DNA of 64,000 bases, taken from NCBI RefSeq assembly GCF_030056735.1, contig NZ_JASHKN010000012.1:62001-126000 (forward strand), written 5' to 3'. The translations under genes and the position numbers were made by a program. Below are positions 19,811 through 28,272 of the stretch, piece after piece. Source of the stretch: Rhodococcus sp. IEGM 1409. Its GTDB lineage: Bacteria > Actinomycetota > Actinomycetes > Mycobacteriales > Mycobacteriaceae. The notes beneath the pieces are model-generated. The model was not told where the DNA came from, searched no databases, and saw only the letters and a program-made list of their open reading frames with translations. Positions within the stretch are counted from its first letter, which is position 1. Each line of letters starts with the position of its first letter.

Positions 19811-20745
19811 GATCTAACCTCCGCTGTTGTCCTGCCGACCTGTGTTCCCGGCGCACGGTCAAGCACGTACTTTCCGGTTCTGGTGACGGCGAGAACCACT
19901 CCGTTCTCGGAGAGCACGCCTCCGAGAGTTTCGCGGACGGCCAGCCGCCAATCGTTCGCCGCCGCCGCGTCCGACTTACGCAGTGCGTACACGTCATTCG
20001 GCGTGGCCACCGTGACGAAACGATTCTTGGTCGACTTCAACACGGGCAGGCCGGCTTCGGAGACGGACAGCAGTTCGCTCGCCCCCAAGGACTCGGGAGT
20101 CGGGACTTCTCCCGAACCGGCGACGACGTCGGAAACCTTGCTGCTACCGATCTCCCAGTCGATCAACAACCGGTCGCTGTCTGCGCCGCCGTTGAGACTG
20201 TCGTTCATCGGCGCGTAGAAACGCGGCAGATACTGGACCGGAAACGCACCGAGTTTCGAGACGTTGAAATAGGCATTGCGCGCGACGAGCGGGTCGAAAG
20301 TCCACCGCACGTGGAGAATTCCCCGCTCCAGTGCCCACGCCCGCTGGAACAGTTTCAACGCGAGGCCGATGTGCCCGTTCTGCACGTTCGGGAGAATTCC
20401 CGTGATGTGAGAATGCAACGAACGATGTTGCGGCTCTTCGAAGAAGGCAACCGAGCCACCGATCAGGTCTCCGCCACGAAAAGCACCGGCTACGTAATTT
20501 CCGGAGTGCGAGAGCGCTTTCATCATGTCCCGGTGTACGGGCGGATTTCCGCTCTCCGGCTGCCATACCTTCTCGAACAGGCCGAATACCTGTTCCAACT
20601 CGGCATGCCCGGTGACGGTTTCGACGGTCACACACGCAAGCAGAGCGGCCTGCTCGGCTTGGCTGATCGCCTGACGCATCCGCGAAGGCGATACACCTCC
20701 CACTGGTTGAGCAATCTTGCGTTGGACATTGTTCGGCGACGTCAT
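19807..20745 (-). CDS. GNAT-like acyltransferase (COG3375 type)
   Basis: A protein of about 312 residues with an N-terminal GNAT-type fold: VTGHAELEQVFGLFEKVW, NYVAGAFRGGDLIGGSVAFF and the segment NGHIGLALKLFQRAWAL, where an acetyl-CoA loop would be. HVRWTFDPLVARNAYFN is typical of a conserved actinobacterial family often encoded beside NAAAR/OSBS-like racemases. The ATG at 20745 has GGGAGG nine bases upstream; a GTG two codons earlier overlaps the M20 stop but sits too close to that site. It is coupled to the racemase gene by a GTGA overlap. It may acylate or deacylate the racemase substrate; this is inference from context. Confidence 0.72.
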   Translation of the reverse strand: MTSPNNVQRKIAQPVGGVSPSRMRQAISQAEQAALLACVTVETVTGHAELEQVFGLFEKVWQPESGNPPVHRDMMKALSHSGNYVAGAFRGGDLIGGSVAFFEEPQHRSLHSHITGILPNVQNGHIGLALKLFQRAWALERGILHVRWTFDPLVARNAYFNVSKLGAFPVQYLPRFYAPMNDSLNGGADSDRLLIDWEIGSSKVSDVVAGSGEVPTPESLGASELLSVSEAGLPVLKSTKNRFVTVATPNDVYALRKSDAAAANDWRLAVRETLGGVLSENGVVLAVTRTGKYVLDRAPGTQVGRTTAEVRS

Positions 20746-20747
20746 CG

Positions 20748-21842
20748 TCACAGTCCTCCCTCCAGGACTCGAGTCACCAGACCGGCCAACAACGTGGCGC
20801 GCGGGATCATCTGATCTATCTCTACGTGTTCTGTGGCTGCATGGGCACCACCGCCGACGGCACCGAGGCCGTCCAACGTCGGGGTTCCGACTGCAGCGGT
20901 GAAGTTTCCGTCCGAGGCACCGCCGACGGCGCAGTCGCGCAGCATCCCCAACCCGCTCTCACTGCTGACCTGATGAGCGAGAAAGTACAGCTTCTCCGAC
21001 GACGCGGATTCCAGTGGCCCACGGTTGGGTCCGCCGGTTACCGAAATTCGACTTTCGGCCAGTACCGGTACCAGCGCGCGGATCGAACGATCGATGCGTT
21101 CCTGTTCCTTCGCCGACCACATCCGAACGTCACACCACAGTTTCGCCTGCGCTGCAACGGTATTGGTCGTCGTTCCGCCACTGATCACCGACGGAACCAC
21201 TGATGTTCCCGCCGCCGGATCCGCGAGCTCCACAACCGCCTGAATCTGATGCGCCAGTTCAACGACAGCGTTCACACCTCGCTCCGGTTCCAATCCGGCG
21301 TGAGCAGCGCGTCCCTCGATGTCGACGCAGTACAGCGACATGCCCTTGCGTGCCGTCTTCACCGCGCCGTCGGCTGCGGCCTCGAGGACCAGCACAGCGT
21401 CGACCTGACGCGCTTGCTCCTCGATCAGTGCGCGCGAGGTCGGGGAGCCGATTTCCTCGTCGGAATTGAGGAGCACGACCACCCCGTCCAGCGACGGAAG
21501 CGATGCGAGCGCATGGAAGAGCTGGACGATGCCGGCCTTCATGTCGAAGACTCCGGGTCCGGTGGCGATGTTGTCGGTGACCGACCAGGGCAACTCCGCG
21601 AGCGTTCCGAGCGGCCAGACAGTGTCGAAATGGCCCAGGAGCATCACCTTCGGCTCCGTGCCGAAGGACCAACGCAAGTGCTGACGACCGTCGATGCGAA
21701 TACGTTCCGGTGCGCTCCCGAGATGGCGTTCGCCGATCTCGGCCACCACGTCCGCACACGCATCGACTGCGCTGAGGTCGGAACTGGGCGACTCGGCGGT
21801 TACCAGTGCCGCCAGGTCCGCCACCATTGTCTTCTTGTCCAC
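20748..21842 (-). CDS. M20-family metallopeptidase, carboxypeptidase G2-like
   Basis: A 364-residue M20 peptidase. Zinc-binding and catalytic motifs are present: MLLGHFDTVWP, GPGVFDMKAG and the Glu pair in LNSDEEIGS; RAAHAGLEPERG marks the dimerisation domain. There is no signal peptide, so it acts in the cytoplasm. Glutamate carboxypeptidase-type M20 enzymes remove C-terminal amino acids or N-acyl groups. The GTG start has GGAGAG seven bases upstream. It is the first gene of a coupled trio with the GNAT-like protein and the racemase. Confidence 0.87.
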   Translation of the reverse strand: MDKKTMVADLAALVTAESPSSDLSAVDACADVVAEIGERHLGSAPERIRIDGRQHLRWSFGTEPKVMLLGHFDTVWPLGTLAELPWSVTDNIATGPGVFDMKAGIVQLFHALASLPSLDGVVVLLNSDEEIGSPTSRALIEEQARQVDAVLVLEAAADGAVKTARKGMSLYCVDIEGRAAHAGLEPERGVNAVVELAHQIQAVVELADPAAGTSVVPSVISGGTTTNTVAAQAKLWCDVRMWSAKEQERIDRSIRALVPVLAESRISVTGGPNRGPLESASSEKLYFLAHQVSSESGLGMLRDCAVGGASDGNFTAAVGTPTLDGLGAVGGGAHAATEHVEIDQMIPRATLLAGLVTRVLEGGL

Positions 21843-21863
21843 TCCGACGCTCTCCTGTCACCG

Positions 21864-21883
21864 ACTTGCAAACTTCGCAAGTT
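21864..21883. promoter_or_regulatory. Overlapping inverted repeats before the M20 gene
   Basis: ACTTGC-N7-GCAAGT (21864-21869 and 21877-21882) overlaps AACTT-CGC-AAGTT (21871-21883), about 22 bases before the GTG of the M20-GNAT-racemase operon. It is a likely binding site for a dimeric regulator such as the local PucR or another factor. Confidence 0.4.
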
Positions 21884-22004
21884 CAGCTTGGTCGAACCAC
21901 CCCGGCCGGATCTTGTCCAAGACTCCTGTCCTTCGAGCCGGGATTCGTCGTGTGTCACGAACAGCTGGGCGTAATAGGCAGCCGTGTGTCATGAAGCAGG
22001 TATG

Positions 22005-22862
22005 TCAGGTTCCGATCTCGGTTCGGGCGGCAAACAGCTCGGGGAAAAAGCTCAACTCCAACGCACGTTGCAGGAACCCGGCACCACCACTCGAACCGCC
22101 GGTCCCCTTCTTCATACCGATCACCCGCAGCACCGTCCGAAGATGCCGGAACCGCCACAACTGGAAGCTCTCCTCGAGGTCGACCAACTCCTCGAATGCC
22201 TCGTACGCCGTCCAGTGCTGCTCGACGTTCTCGTAAATTGCCTTGACCAGCGGAATCAACTCGTCGTTGCGCACGTAGGGCGCGCTGACGTCTCGTTCGA
22301 GAGCCGACGCCGGAACGTCGTAGCCCTGCCTGGACAGGTATCGCCAGAACTCGTCGTACAGTGTCGGCTCCCCGAGCAGGGTCTCCAACAATTGGTGGGC
22401 AGACGGATCCGATTCGAACACCTTCAGCATGTCCGCGTTCTTGTTTCCGAGCACGAATTCCACGGCGCGGTACTGGTACGACTGGAATCCGGATGAGTTG
22501 CCGAGAACGCCTCTGAACTCCGCATACTCCGCCGGCGTCAGTGTCGCCAACACCGACCACTGCTCGGTCAGTGTGGCCTGGATGTGTTTGACGCGTGCGA
22601 TGCGCTTGAAAGCGACCCGGATGTCGTCGGCAGCTATAGCTGCTCTGGCCGCCCGTATCTCGTGGAGAAACAGCTTGAGCCACAACTCGCTCGTCTGGTG
22701 CTGAATGATGAACAAAAGTTCGTCGTGGTGCTCCGGCTCGCTCACCGGATGCTGCGAATCCAGGAGGGTATCGAGCCCGAGGTAAGCCCCGTAACTCATC
22801 TTCTCGGAAAAATCGGTGACGACGTCGTCTTCGATCTTTCGTGTGCCGTCCGTTGCCGACAT
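22005..22862 (-). CDS. kynA: Tryptophan 2,3-dioxygenase
   Basis: A 285-residue heme enzyme that opens the indole ring of L-tryptophan to give N-formylkynurenine. Family signatures are MSYGAYLGLDTLL near the N-terminus, EPEHHDELLFIIQHQTSELW, GFQSYQYRAVEFVLGN and the C-terminal WRFRHLRTVLRVIGMKKGTGGS. The start at 22862 has AAGGAGA six bases upstream. No kynureninase or formamidase gene is visible nearby. It follows the MFS gene after 14 bases and is probably cotranscribed with it. Confidence 0.93.
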   Translation of the reverse strand: MSATDGTRKIEDDVVTDFSEKMSYGAYLGLDTLLDSQHPVSEPEHHDELLFIIQHQTSELWLKLFLHEIRAARAAIAADDIRVAFKRIARVKHIQATLTEQWSVLATLTPAEYAEFRGVLGNSSGFQSYQYRAVEFVLGNKNADMLKVFESDPSAHQLLETLLGEPTLYDEFWRYLSRQGYDVPASALERDVSAPYVRNDELIPLVKAIYENVEQHWTAYEAFEELVDLEESFQLWRFRHLRTVLRVIGMKKGTGGSSGGAGFLQRALELSFFPELFAARTEIGT

Positions 22863-22876
22863 CTTCGGTCTCCTTC

Positions 22877-24157
22877 TCAGAATTTCGCCGGGGTCTGCGG
22901 AACGATCATGGCCACCAACGCGGCAACGCTCGTCGCTCCGACCAGGACTCCGAATGCAGCCATGTACGAGAACTGGTCCACCATCCATCCCATCACGAGC
23001 GGGGTGATGAAACCGGCGAACTGACCACAACCGTTGATCAAACCCATTCCGGAACCGAGGAATTCGGCGGGAAGTGCCCGCAACGGCATCGCGAAGATCG
23101 ACATCGAACACAGACCGCTGATGCCTAGAGCCAAGGTCTCGTAGAACGTGAACATCGCGACGGTGTCGGCGGTGGTCATCAGGAACAACAGAACTGCCGA
23201 CGTGGCCATACACGGAACCAGAAGAATCCGAGCCCGGTCGTGGAAGTACTTGTCCACCAATCGCCCGCCCAGAATCGTGGCCAGCGCCGTGACGATGAAG
23301 GGGATCGCGGCAAAGATCCCCGTGTCGATCAGCGAGAGTCCCTTGTCGTTGAGCAGATAACTCGGCACCCAGGTCATCAGCCCGTATGCGGACATGTTGC
23401 TCAGGCAGAACAGAATCGCAAACTTCCAGACCGACGCAGACTTGAACACCGCGGCGCGGGAGTGCTCACTCGCCAAAGGTTGCAGCGCAGCCTCGGGATC
23501 TTCCGAGATTTCCGTGTCCAACGGTGCCGGCAGCACCAACCACACCACCGTGCCGATCACGGCGCCGACGATCGCCACCAGCCAGAACGCGTCACGCCAC
23601 CCCACCGCCATGAGAACCGGCGCGATGATCAGCGGTGCGACGCCGGGGCCGAGATTGTTGGCGCCGAGCATGAAACCCATAGCGGTTGCTCTGGTTTTCG
23701 GACGCGTCCGCTCTGCCAAAGCCTTGAACGACGCAGCCGGAAAGAGCCCCTGGCTGATGCCGAACATCGCACGCATGACCATCAGCGAGACGAGACCCCA
23801 CGCGAACCCTGTCAATGCGGTGAACACCGACCACAGGATCAAAGCCACGATCAACAGTGGCCGGGGCCCGAAGCGGTCGGCCAGCATGCCGCCGGGAACC
23901 TGCCCGAGCATGTAGAAGATCGCGAAGACCGAGACCACTCCGCCCAACTGTGTACTACTGAGGGAGAATTCATCGCCGATCATCGGAAGCGCAAGCCCGA
24001 TCATCACACGATCCACCATGTCGATCAACCAGATCGTACTGAGCAGTCCGACCGTAACGGTGGTTGTGCGTCGAATCGACTTGTTGTCCATCATGTTTCG
24101 AACCGCTCCACCACTTGCGTGCGATGGATCTTCCACTGTGACGCGCTCCGCCTTCAT
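22877..24157 (-). CDS. MFS transporter, anion:cation symporter type
   Basis: A 426-residue permease with twelve predicted membrane segments. The loop between helices 2 and 3 reads GQVPGGMLADRFGPRP, the usual MFS motif A region. The segment IDMVDRVMIGLALPMIGDEF is typical of the ACS group that imports organic anions such as aromatic acids, hexuronates and acyl amino acids. The ATG at 24157 has GGGAGG just upstream. Position before tryptophan dioxygenase and among acyl-amino-acid genes suggests it imports the pathway's substrate. Confidence 0.82.
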   Translation of the reverse strand: MKAERVTVEDPSHASGGAVRNMMDNKSIRRTTTVTVGLLSTIWLIDMVDRVMIGLALPMIGDEFSLSSTQLGGVVSVFAIFYMLGQVPGGMLADRFGPRPLLIVALILWSVFTALTGFAWGLVSLMVMRAMFGISQGLFPAASFKALAERTRPKTRATAMGFMLGANNLGPGVAPLIIAPVLMAVGWRDAFWLVAIVGAVIGTVVWLVLPAPLDTEISEDPEAALQPLASEHSRAAVFKSASVWKFAILFCLSNMSAYGLMTWVPSYLLNDKGLSLIDTGIFAAIPFIVTALATILGGRLVDKYFHDRARILLVPCMATSAVLLFLMTTADTVAMFTFYETLALGISGLCSMSIFAMPLRALPAEFLGSGMGLINGCGQFAGFITPLVMGWMVDQFSYMAAFGVLVGATSVAALVAMIVPQTPAKF

Positions 24158-24309
24158 CAAGCCTCCCGGATTGTCTTGTGCCGCATCGAATAGAGCATTG
24201 AAAAGCCTGATGAAGTGTGACAGCGAACACGTCTACCGCATTGGTCCGTTCCACCAATACCCGAAGCATCGTTTGGTCGATCGGAACATGTTCTGCCCCA
24301 ACAGATGAC

Positions 24310-24344
24310 AAATGCCGCCGACACACACGGTGTCGGCGGCATTT
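24310..24344 (-). terminator. Terminator after the D-aminopeptidase gene
   Basis: A 15-bp stem (24310-24324 with 24330-24344) lies just past the stop of the minus-strand D-aminopeptidase gene and before the MFS gene. The T run on the minus strand is short (TTTG), so read-through into the MFS gene is possible. Confidence 0.75.
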
Positions 24345-24365
24345 CGAGATCGAGTCGCTACTGCA

Positions 24366-25211
24366 TTACGTGCGATTGGCGACTGCCACGATCGTCGAGA
24401 CGCCTGCGGCTGCGAGCCGAGCATTGACAGTGATCAGACCGAGAATGTCGTCGACGCTACCGAGTGTGTGCGAAATCGTGCGATCCGAGATCCGTCGTGA
24501 TCCGGGAACGGCCTCGGCGAGTTCAGCTCCCGTGGTGGTGGGGTGAACGATCTCGAGCGTCCATTCGTCACGCAGCTCGACGGGCTTCAGCGTGTCGGCC
24601 TTGCGCACCGCACGCTCGGCGCCTGCCCGGATCTGCTCGCAAGCCAGCGAAGGCGGCAGCGAATTGGTCGCCGACCAACCGTGCGCCTTCTTCACCTCGA
24701 CGGTCTCCGTTGTCGGCGAGGCTGCGTCCACCAGGCCGCAGATGACGTCGTCGCCCGTCACCAGGCCGACGGGAACACCCTGCGTCGCAGCGTAGAGGGT
24801 GTTGACGTCGGTCTCGGAGACGGACTTTCCGTCGAGGCGGACGTCCGCGAACAAACTCGAGAACGTGTGCGCCAGGACGCCGGGGCCACCGGCGGGCGCG
24901 TGGTAGCCGACAAACAAGGCGACGTCGTGATCGGACGTGAGCCCCTCCGCCATGCACTGCATCTTCGGTGATCCGAAGATCAGGCGCGCCCGTGGGTCCA
25001 GATCGGCGTGAAGCAGGTTGTCCATCGTTCCATGGCTGTCGTTGACCAGGACGCTCGTCGCACCGGCGTCGAACGCACCGGCGATCGCAGCGTTGGTCTC
25101 GGCGGTCATGAGCATCTGCGCACGGTGGTAGCCGCCACCGCCGCGGATCGTCTGATCGAGCGTCGCGATACCCGCGATACCCTCCATGTCCACCGAAATA
25201 TAGACGTGCAT
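24366..25211 (-). CDS. M55-family D-aminopeptidase (DppA-like)
   Basis: A 281-residue zinc peptidase of the M55 family, which releases N-terminal D-amino acids from peptides in the cytoplasm. The metal-binding N-terminus is VYISVDMEGIAG, with further conserved residues in VNDSHGTMDNLL and ALFVGYHA. The ATG start has GGAGGAC upstream. It diverges from the D-aminoacylase-like gene, and the shared intergenic region of 203 bases should hold both promoters. It supports a D-amino acid theme for this locus. Confidence 0.88.
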   Translation of the reverse strand: MHVYISVDMEGIAGIATLDQTIRGGGGYHRAQMLMTAETNAAIAGAFDAGATSVLVNDSHGTMDNLLHADLDPRARLIFGSPKMQCMAEGLTSDHDVALFVGYHAPAGGPGVLAHTFSSLFADVRLDGKSVSETDVNTLYAATQGVPVGLVTGDDVICGLVDAASPTTETVEVKKAHGWSATNSLPPSLACEQIRAGAERAVRKADTLKPVELRDEWTLEIVHPTTTGAELAEAVPGSRRISDRTISHTLGSVDDILGLITVNARLAAAGVSTIVAVANRT

Positions 25212-25414
25212 TCCTGTCCTCCATCAATCTCAATCGGATGAATTGGTGCCTTCGCTTTCACCTTCACACTCGACGGCATCGGTTTCTTGTCCGGTCGAAC
25301 GGTGAGTCGGCCTCCATTTGGGACGTTCACACCAGAATCCGATACCCGAGCCGTGAAACCATCGGGACATTCGCCGGGCCAGGCGGTTCGACCAACGACA
25401 GGAGTGCAACTCTG

Positions 25415-26890
25415 ATGCAGGTCCACGACATCGTGTTCACCGGCGGCCGCGTCGTCGATCCCGCATCGGGGACCGACGAGGTTCGCAACATCGCGATCAC
25501 CGGCGGCAAGGTCTCGGCTTGGGGTCACGACGCGATCGAAGCCCGGCAGACGATCGACGTGACCGGTCAGGTGATCTGCCCCGGATTCATCGACCTGCAC
25601 AGCCACGGACAGGAAATCGCCGAGCAGCGACTTCAGGCATTGGACGGAGTCACGACGGCCCTCGAGCTGGAAGCCGGCGTCATTCCTGTTGCGAAGGCAT
25701 ATGCGCGGGCCGGCGCCGAGGGGCGCCCGATCAACTACGGCTACGCGACGTCGTGGGCTCACGCCCGAATGATCGAACTCTCGGGAGCCGACCCCGACGG
25801 CGACATCAGAACTCTCCTGCACCATGTCGGTTCCCCGAGCTGGCAAGGCGAGCCCACCGCCGCCCAGCGTGCACACATTCTCGAACTTCTCGAAAACGAT
25901 CTAGCCGCAGGCGCTCTCGGTATCGGTGTGGTGGTCGGGTACGCCCCGAAATCCGATCCGGCCGAGTACTTGCAGGTGGCGGATCTCGCGGCCCGCGCCG
26001 GAGTTCCCACCTACACCCATGCACGCCCGCTCATCTCGGCCGATCCGTCGAGCCCGGTGGACGGTGCCTTCGAAATCGCCCGTGCAGCAGCCGAAACCGG
26101 CGCACACATGCACTACTGCCACGTCAACAGCACCTCGGGAATGCACGTCGACCATGCGCTGTCGGTGGTGGCGCAGGTTCAGGCTGCCGGATCGCGCGTC
26201 ACGACAGAGGCGTATCCGTACGGTTCCGGGTCGACGGCCGTCGGAGCTGCGTTTCTCGATCCCGACAAGCTGCACCTGATGAATCTGACACCACGATCGC
26301 TGACATTCGTACCCACCGGTGAACGTATCGCGGACCGCAAACAGCTGGAACATCTTCGGGCAACGGACCCCGGTGGACTGGTGCTGGTGGAGTTCCTCGA
26401 CGAGAACGACACCGTGCAGCGCGATTTCCTCGAAAGGGCGATGACTTTCGACCGCGCCGCCATCGCGAGCGACGCGATGCCACTGACCTGGCCTGGCCGC
26501 TCGTCTGCCGACGCATTGCAGTGGCCATTGCCGGAGAAGGCACTCGGCCATCCCCGCGGCGCCGGTACCTATGCACGTGCGATTCGTACGCTGTACCGCG
26601 AGCGTCAACTGCTGTCGCTGTCGGAGATCGTCGCGCGCTGCTCGTTGATCCCCGCGCAGATTCTGGAGGAGTCGGTTCCCTCGATGTCGGCGAAAGGTCG
26701 GATCAGCCCCGGCAGCGACGCGGACATCCTCGTTTTCGACCCCGAGCGGATCACCGACAACGCCACCTACATCGACGGCACCCGTCCCTCCACCGGAATC
26801 AGCCGCGTGCTGGTCGGCGGAGTACCCGTCGTCGAAGGCGGTGTCGTGGTCGAGGACGCGTTGCCCGGTCGCCCGGTACGCCGCTCGTAG
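25415..26890 (+). CDS. D-aminoacylase / N-acyl-D-amino acid deacylase-type amidohydrolase
   Basis: A 491-residue metal-dependent amidohydrolase. It begins with the short beta-sandwich (DIVFTGGRVVDPASG), then the metal-binding CPGFIDLHSHGQE, a carboxylated or Cys-type ligand region in TALELEAGV, HYCHVNSTSG and the catalytic Asp in AIASDAMPLTW. The C-terminal part returns to the sandwich domain with SPGSDADILVFDPE. The start at 25415 has AGGAG ten bases upstream; earlier in-frame starts lie in the divergent promoter region. The likely role is removal of the acyl group from N-acyl D-amino acids. Confidence 0.85.
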   Translation: MQVHDIVFTGGRVVDPASGTDEVRNIAITGGKVSAWGHDAIEARQTIDVTGQVICPGFIDLHSHGQEIAEQRLQALDGVTTALELEAGVIPVAKAYARAGAEGRPINYGYATSWAHARMIELSGADPDGDIRTLLHHVGSPSWQGEPTAAQRAHILELLENDLAAGALGIGVVVGYAPKSDPAEYLQVADLAARAGVPTYTHARPLISADPSSPVDGAFEIARAAAETGAHMHYCHVNSTSGMHVDHALSVVAQVQAAGSRVTTEAYPYGSGSTAVGAAFLDPDKLHLMNLTPRSLTFVPTGERIADRKQLEHLRATDPGGLVLVEFLDENDTVQRDFLERAMTFDRAAIASDAMPLTWPGRSSADALQWPLPEKALGHPRGAGTYARAIRTLYRERQLLSLSEIVARCSLIPAQILEESVPSMSAKGRISPGSDADILVFDPERITDNATYIDGTRPSTGISRVLVGGVPVVEGGVVVEDALPGRPVRRS

Positions 26891-26937
26891 CCCGATTACG
26901 TTCTGACCTGCATAGTTCTGACAGAAAGTCACTACAC

Positions 26938-28248
26938 ATGAACACATCGTCTGCAATCAACGGCACAATCGATGCCATGACGCATTTCGCGAACCCCCCG
27001 ATCGGTTGGCAGCACAAGGCATTCGGCACCGACCTCGAAGGTCGCGACGGCTCCGACCTCGAGCCGCTGGGGATCTCTGCACTCGACGGCAACCTCCTGC
27101 TACCCGTGATGACACTCAATCGTGCAGCGATCGCGCACAACGTCGACCTCATGGCACAGTTCTGTTCCGATCACGATGTGGATCTGGCGCCCCACGCGAA
27201 GACCACGATGAGCCCCGAACTGGTTCGTCGGCAACTCGACGCCGGGGCTTGGGCAATGACGGCGGCAACCGTTGCGCAGGCACGCATTCTGCGTGAATTC
27301 GGTGTGGACACGATCATCATCGCCAGCCAGGTTCTCGATCCCGCCGGCATTCGGTGGATCTGCGACGCCCAGGCCACCGACCCCGATTTCTTCGTCACCA
27401 CCCTCGTCGACTCCGTCGAGAGCGTCCGGCTGATGGAACAGTTGATCGCGAAAGTCTCACCGGCCAGCCGTATCCGGGTTCTCGTCGAACTCGGCTACGA
27501 CAGCGGACGCGCGGGCGCTCGCACTGTCGAGCAAGCTCTCGATGTTGCACGCGCAGCGTCGCAGGCTCCTTCGTTGACAGTCACCGGAGTCGAGGGTTTC
27601 GAGGGCATGATGCCCGGAGCCTCGGTAGCCGCCCGCCGCATTTCCGTCGATTCATATCTCAAATCCGCGCGGGTTTTCACGGAAATCTGTGTCTCCGAGA
27701 ACCTGTTCGAGAACAACTCCGCGAAGGCTCCCAGACCACTGGTCACGTTCGGCGGCAGCGCATTTCACGATCTTGTGGTGCGCGAGCTGGCCGGCCGGTG
27801 GGCACTCGACAACGGTGTACGCGTCGTACTGCGCAGCGGTTGCTACATCACCCACGATCACGGTCTCTATGCCGAGACTTCGCCGTGGGCGGATGGTCCG
27901 CGAACCCTGCAGGGAGCCGCTGAAGTCTGGGGCGTAGTGCTCTCCATACCTGAGCCCGGCCGCGCGATCCTGGGCTTCGGTCGTCGCGACGTCGGCTCCG
28001 ACGCCGGCTTTCCCATAGTCCTGTGGCACCGACGCGACGGATCCAACCGATCAGCGCGAGAACTGACGATCACCGCACTCAACGACCAGCACGCGTACGT
28101 CGACGTTCCGGCTGACTTCGACGTGCAGGTCGGAGATCTGCTCGGTTGCGGAATCTCGCATCCCTGCACCACGTTCGACAAGTGGTCGCTCATTCCCGAA
28201 GTCGATTCGGATTACCGTGTCGTCGGCACGGTGCATACCTACTTCTGA
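26938..28248 (+). CDS. D-serine/D-threonine PLP enzyme (DSD1-like, alanine-racemase fold)
   Basis: A 436-residue protein of the D-threonine aldolase/D-serine dehydratase family. After an N-terminal extension the PLP lysine is in DLAPHAKTTMSPELV, followed by GAWAMTAATVAQARILREFG, and the C-terminal beta domain contains a metal-binding HPCTTFDKW motif with the expected His and Cys. It could cleave beta-hydroxy D-amino acids or deaminate D-serine-like substrates. The ribosome site before the ATG at 26938 is weak (GAAAG); an ATG at 26977 is an alternative. It follows the deacylase gene by 47 bases and is probably in the same operon. Confidence 0.8.
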   Translation: MNTSSAINGTIDAMTHFANPPIGWQHKAFGTDLEGRDGSDLEPLGISALDGNLLLPVMTLNRAAIAHNVDLMAQFCSDHDVDLAPHAKTTMSPELVRRQLDAGAWAMTAATVAQARILREFGVDTIIIASQVLDPAGIRWICDAQATDPDFFVTTLVDSVESVRLMEQLIAKVSPASRIRVLVELGYDSGRAGARTVEQALDVARAASQAPSLTVTGVEGFEGMMPGASVAARRISVDSYLKSARVFTEICVSENLFENNSAKAPRPLVTFGGSAFHDLVVRELAGRWALDNGVRVVLRSGCYITHDHGLYAETSPWADGPRTLQGAAEVWGVVLSIPEPGRAILGFGRRDVGSDAGFPIVLWHRRDGSNRSARELTITALNDQHAYVDVPADFDVQVGDLLGCGISHPCTTFDKWSLIPEVDSDYRVVGTVHTYF

Positions 28249-28272
28249 GAAACAGGTTTCGGCAGTTCCTCG

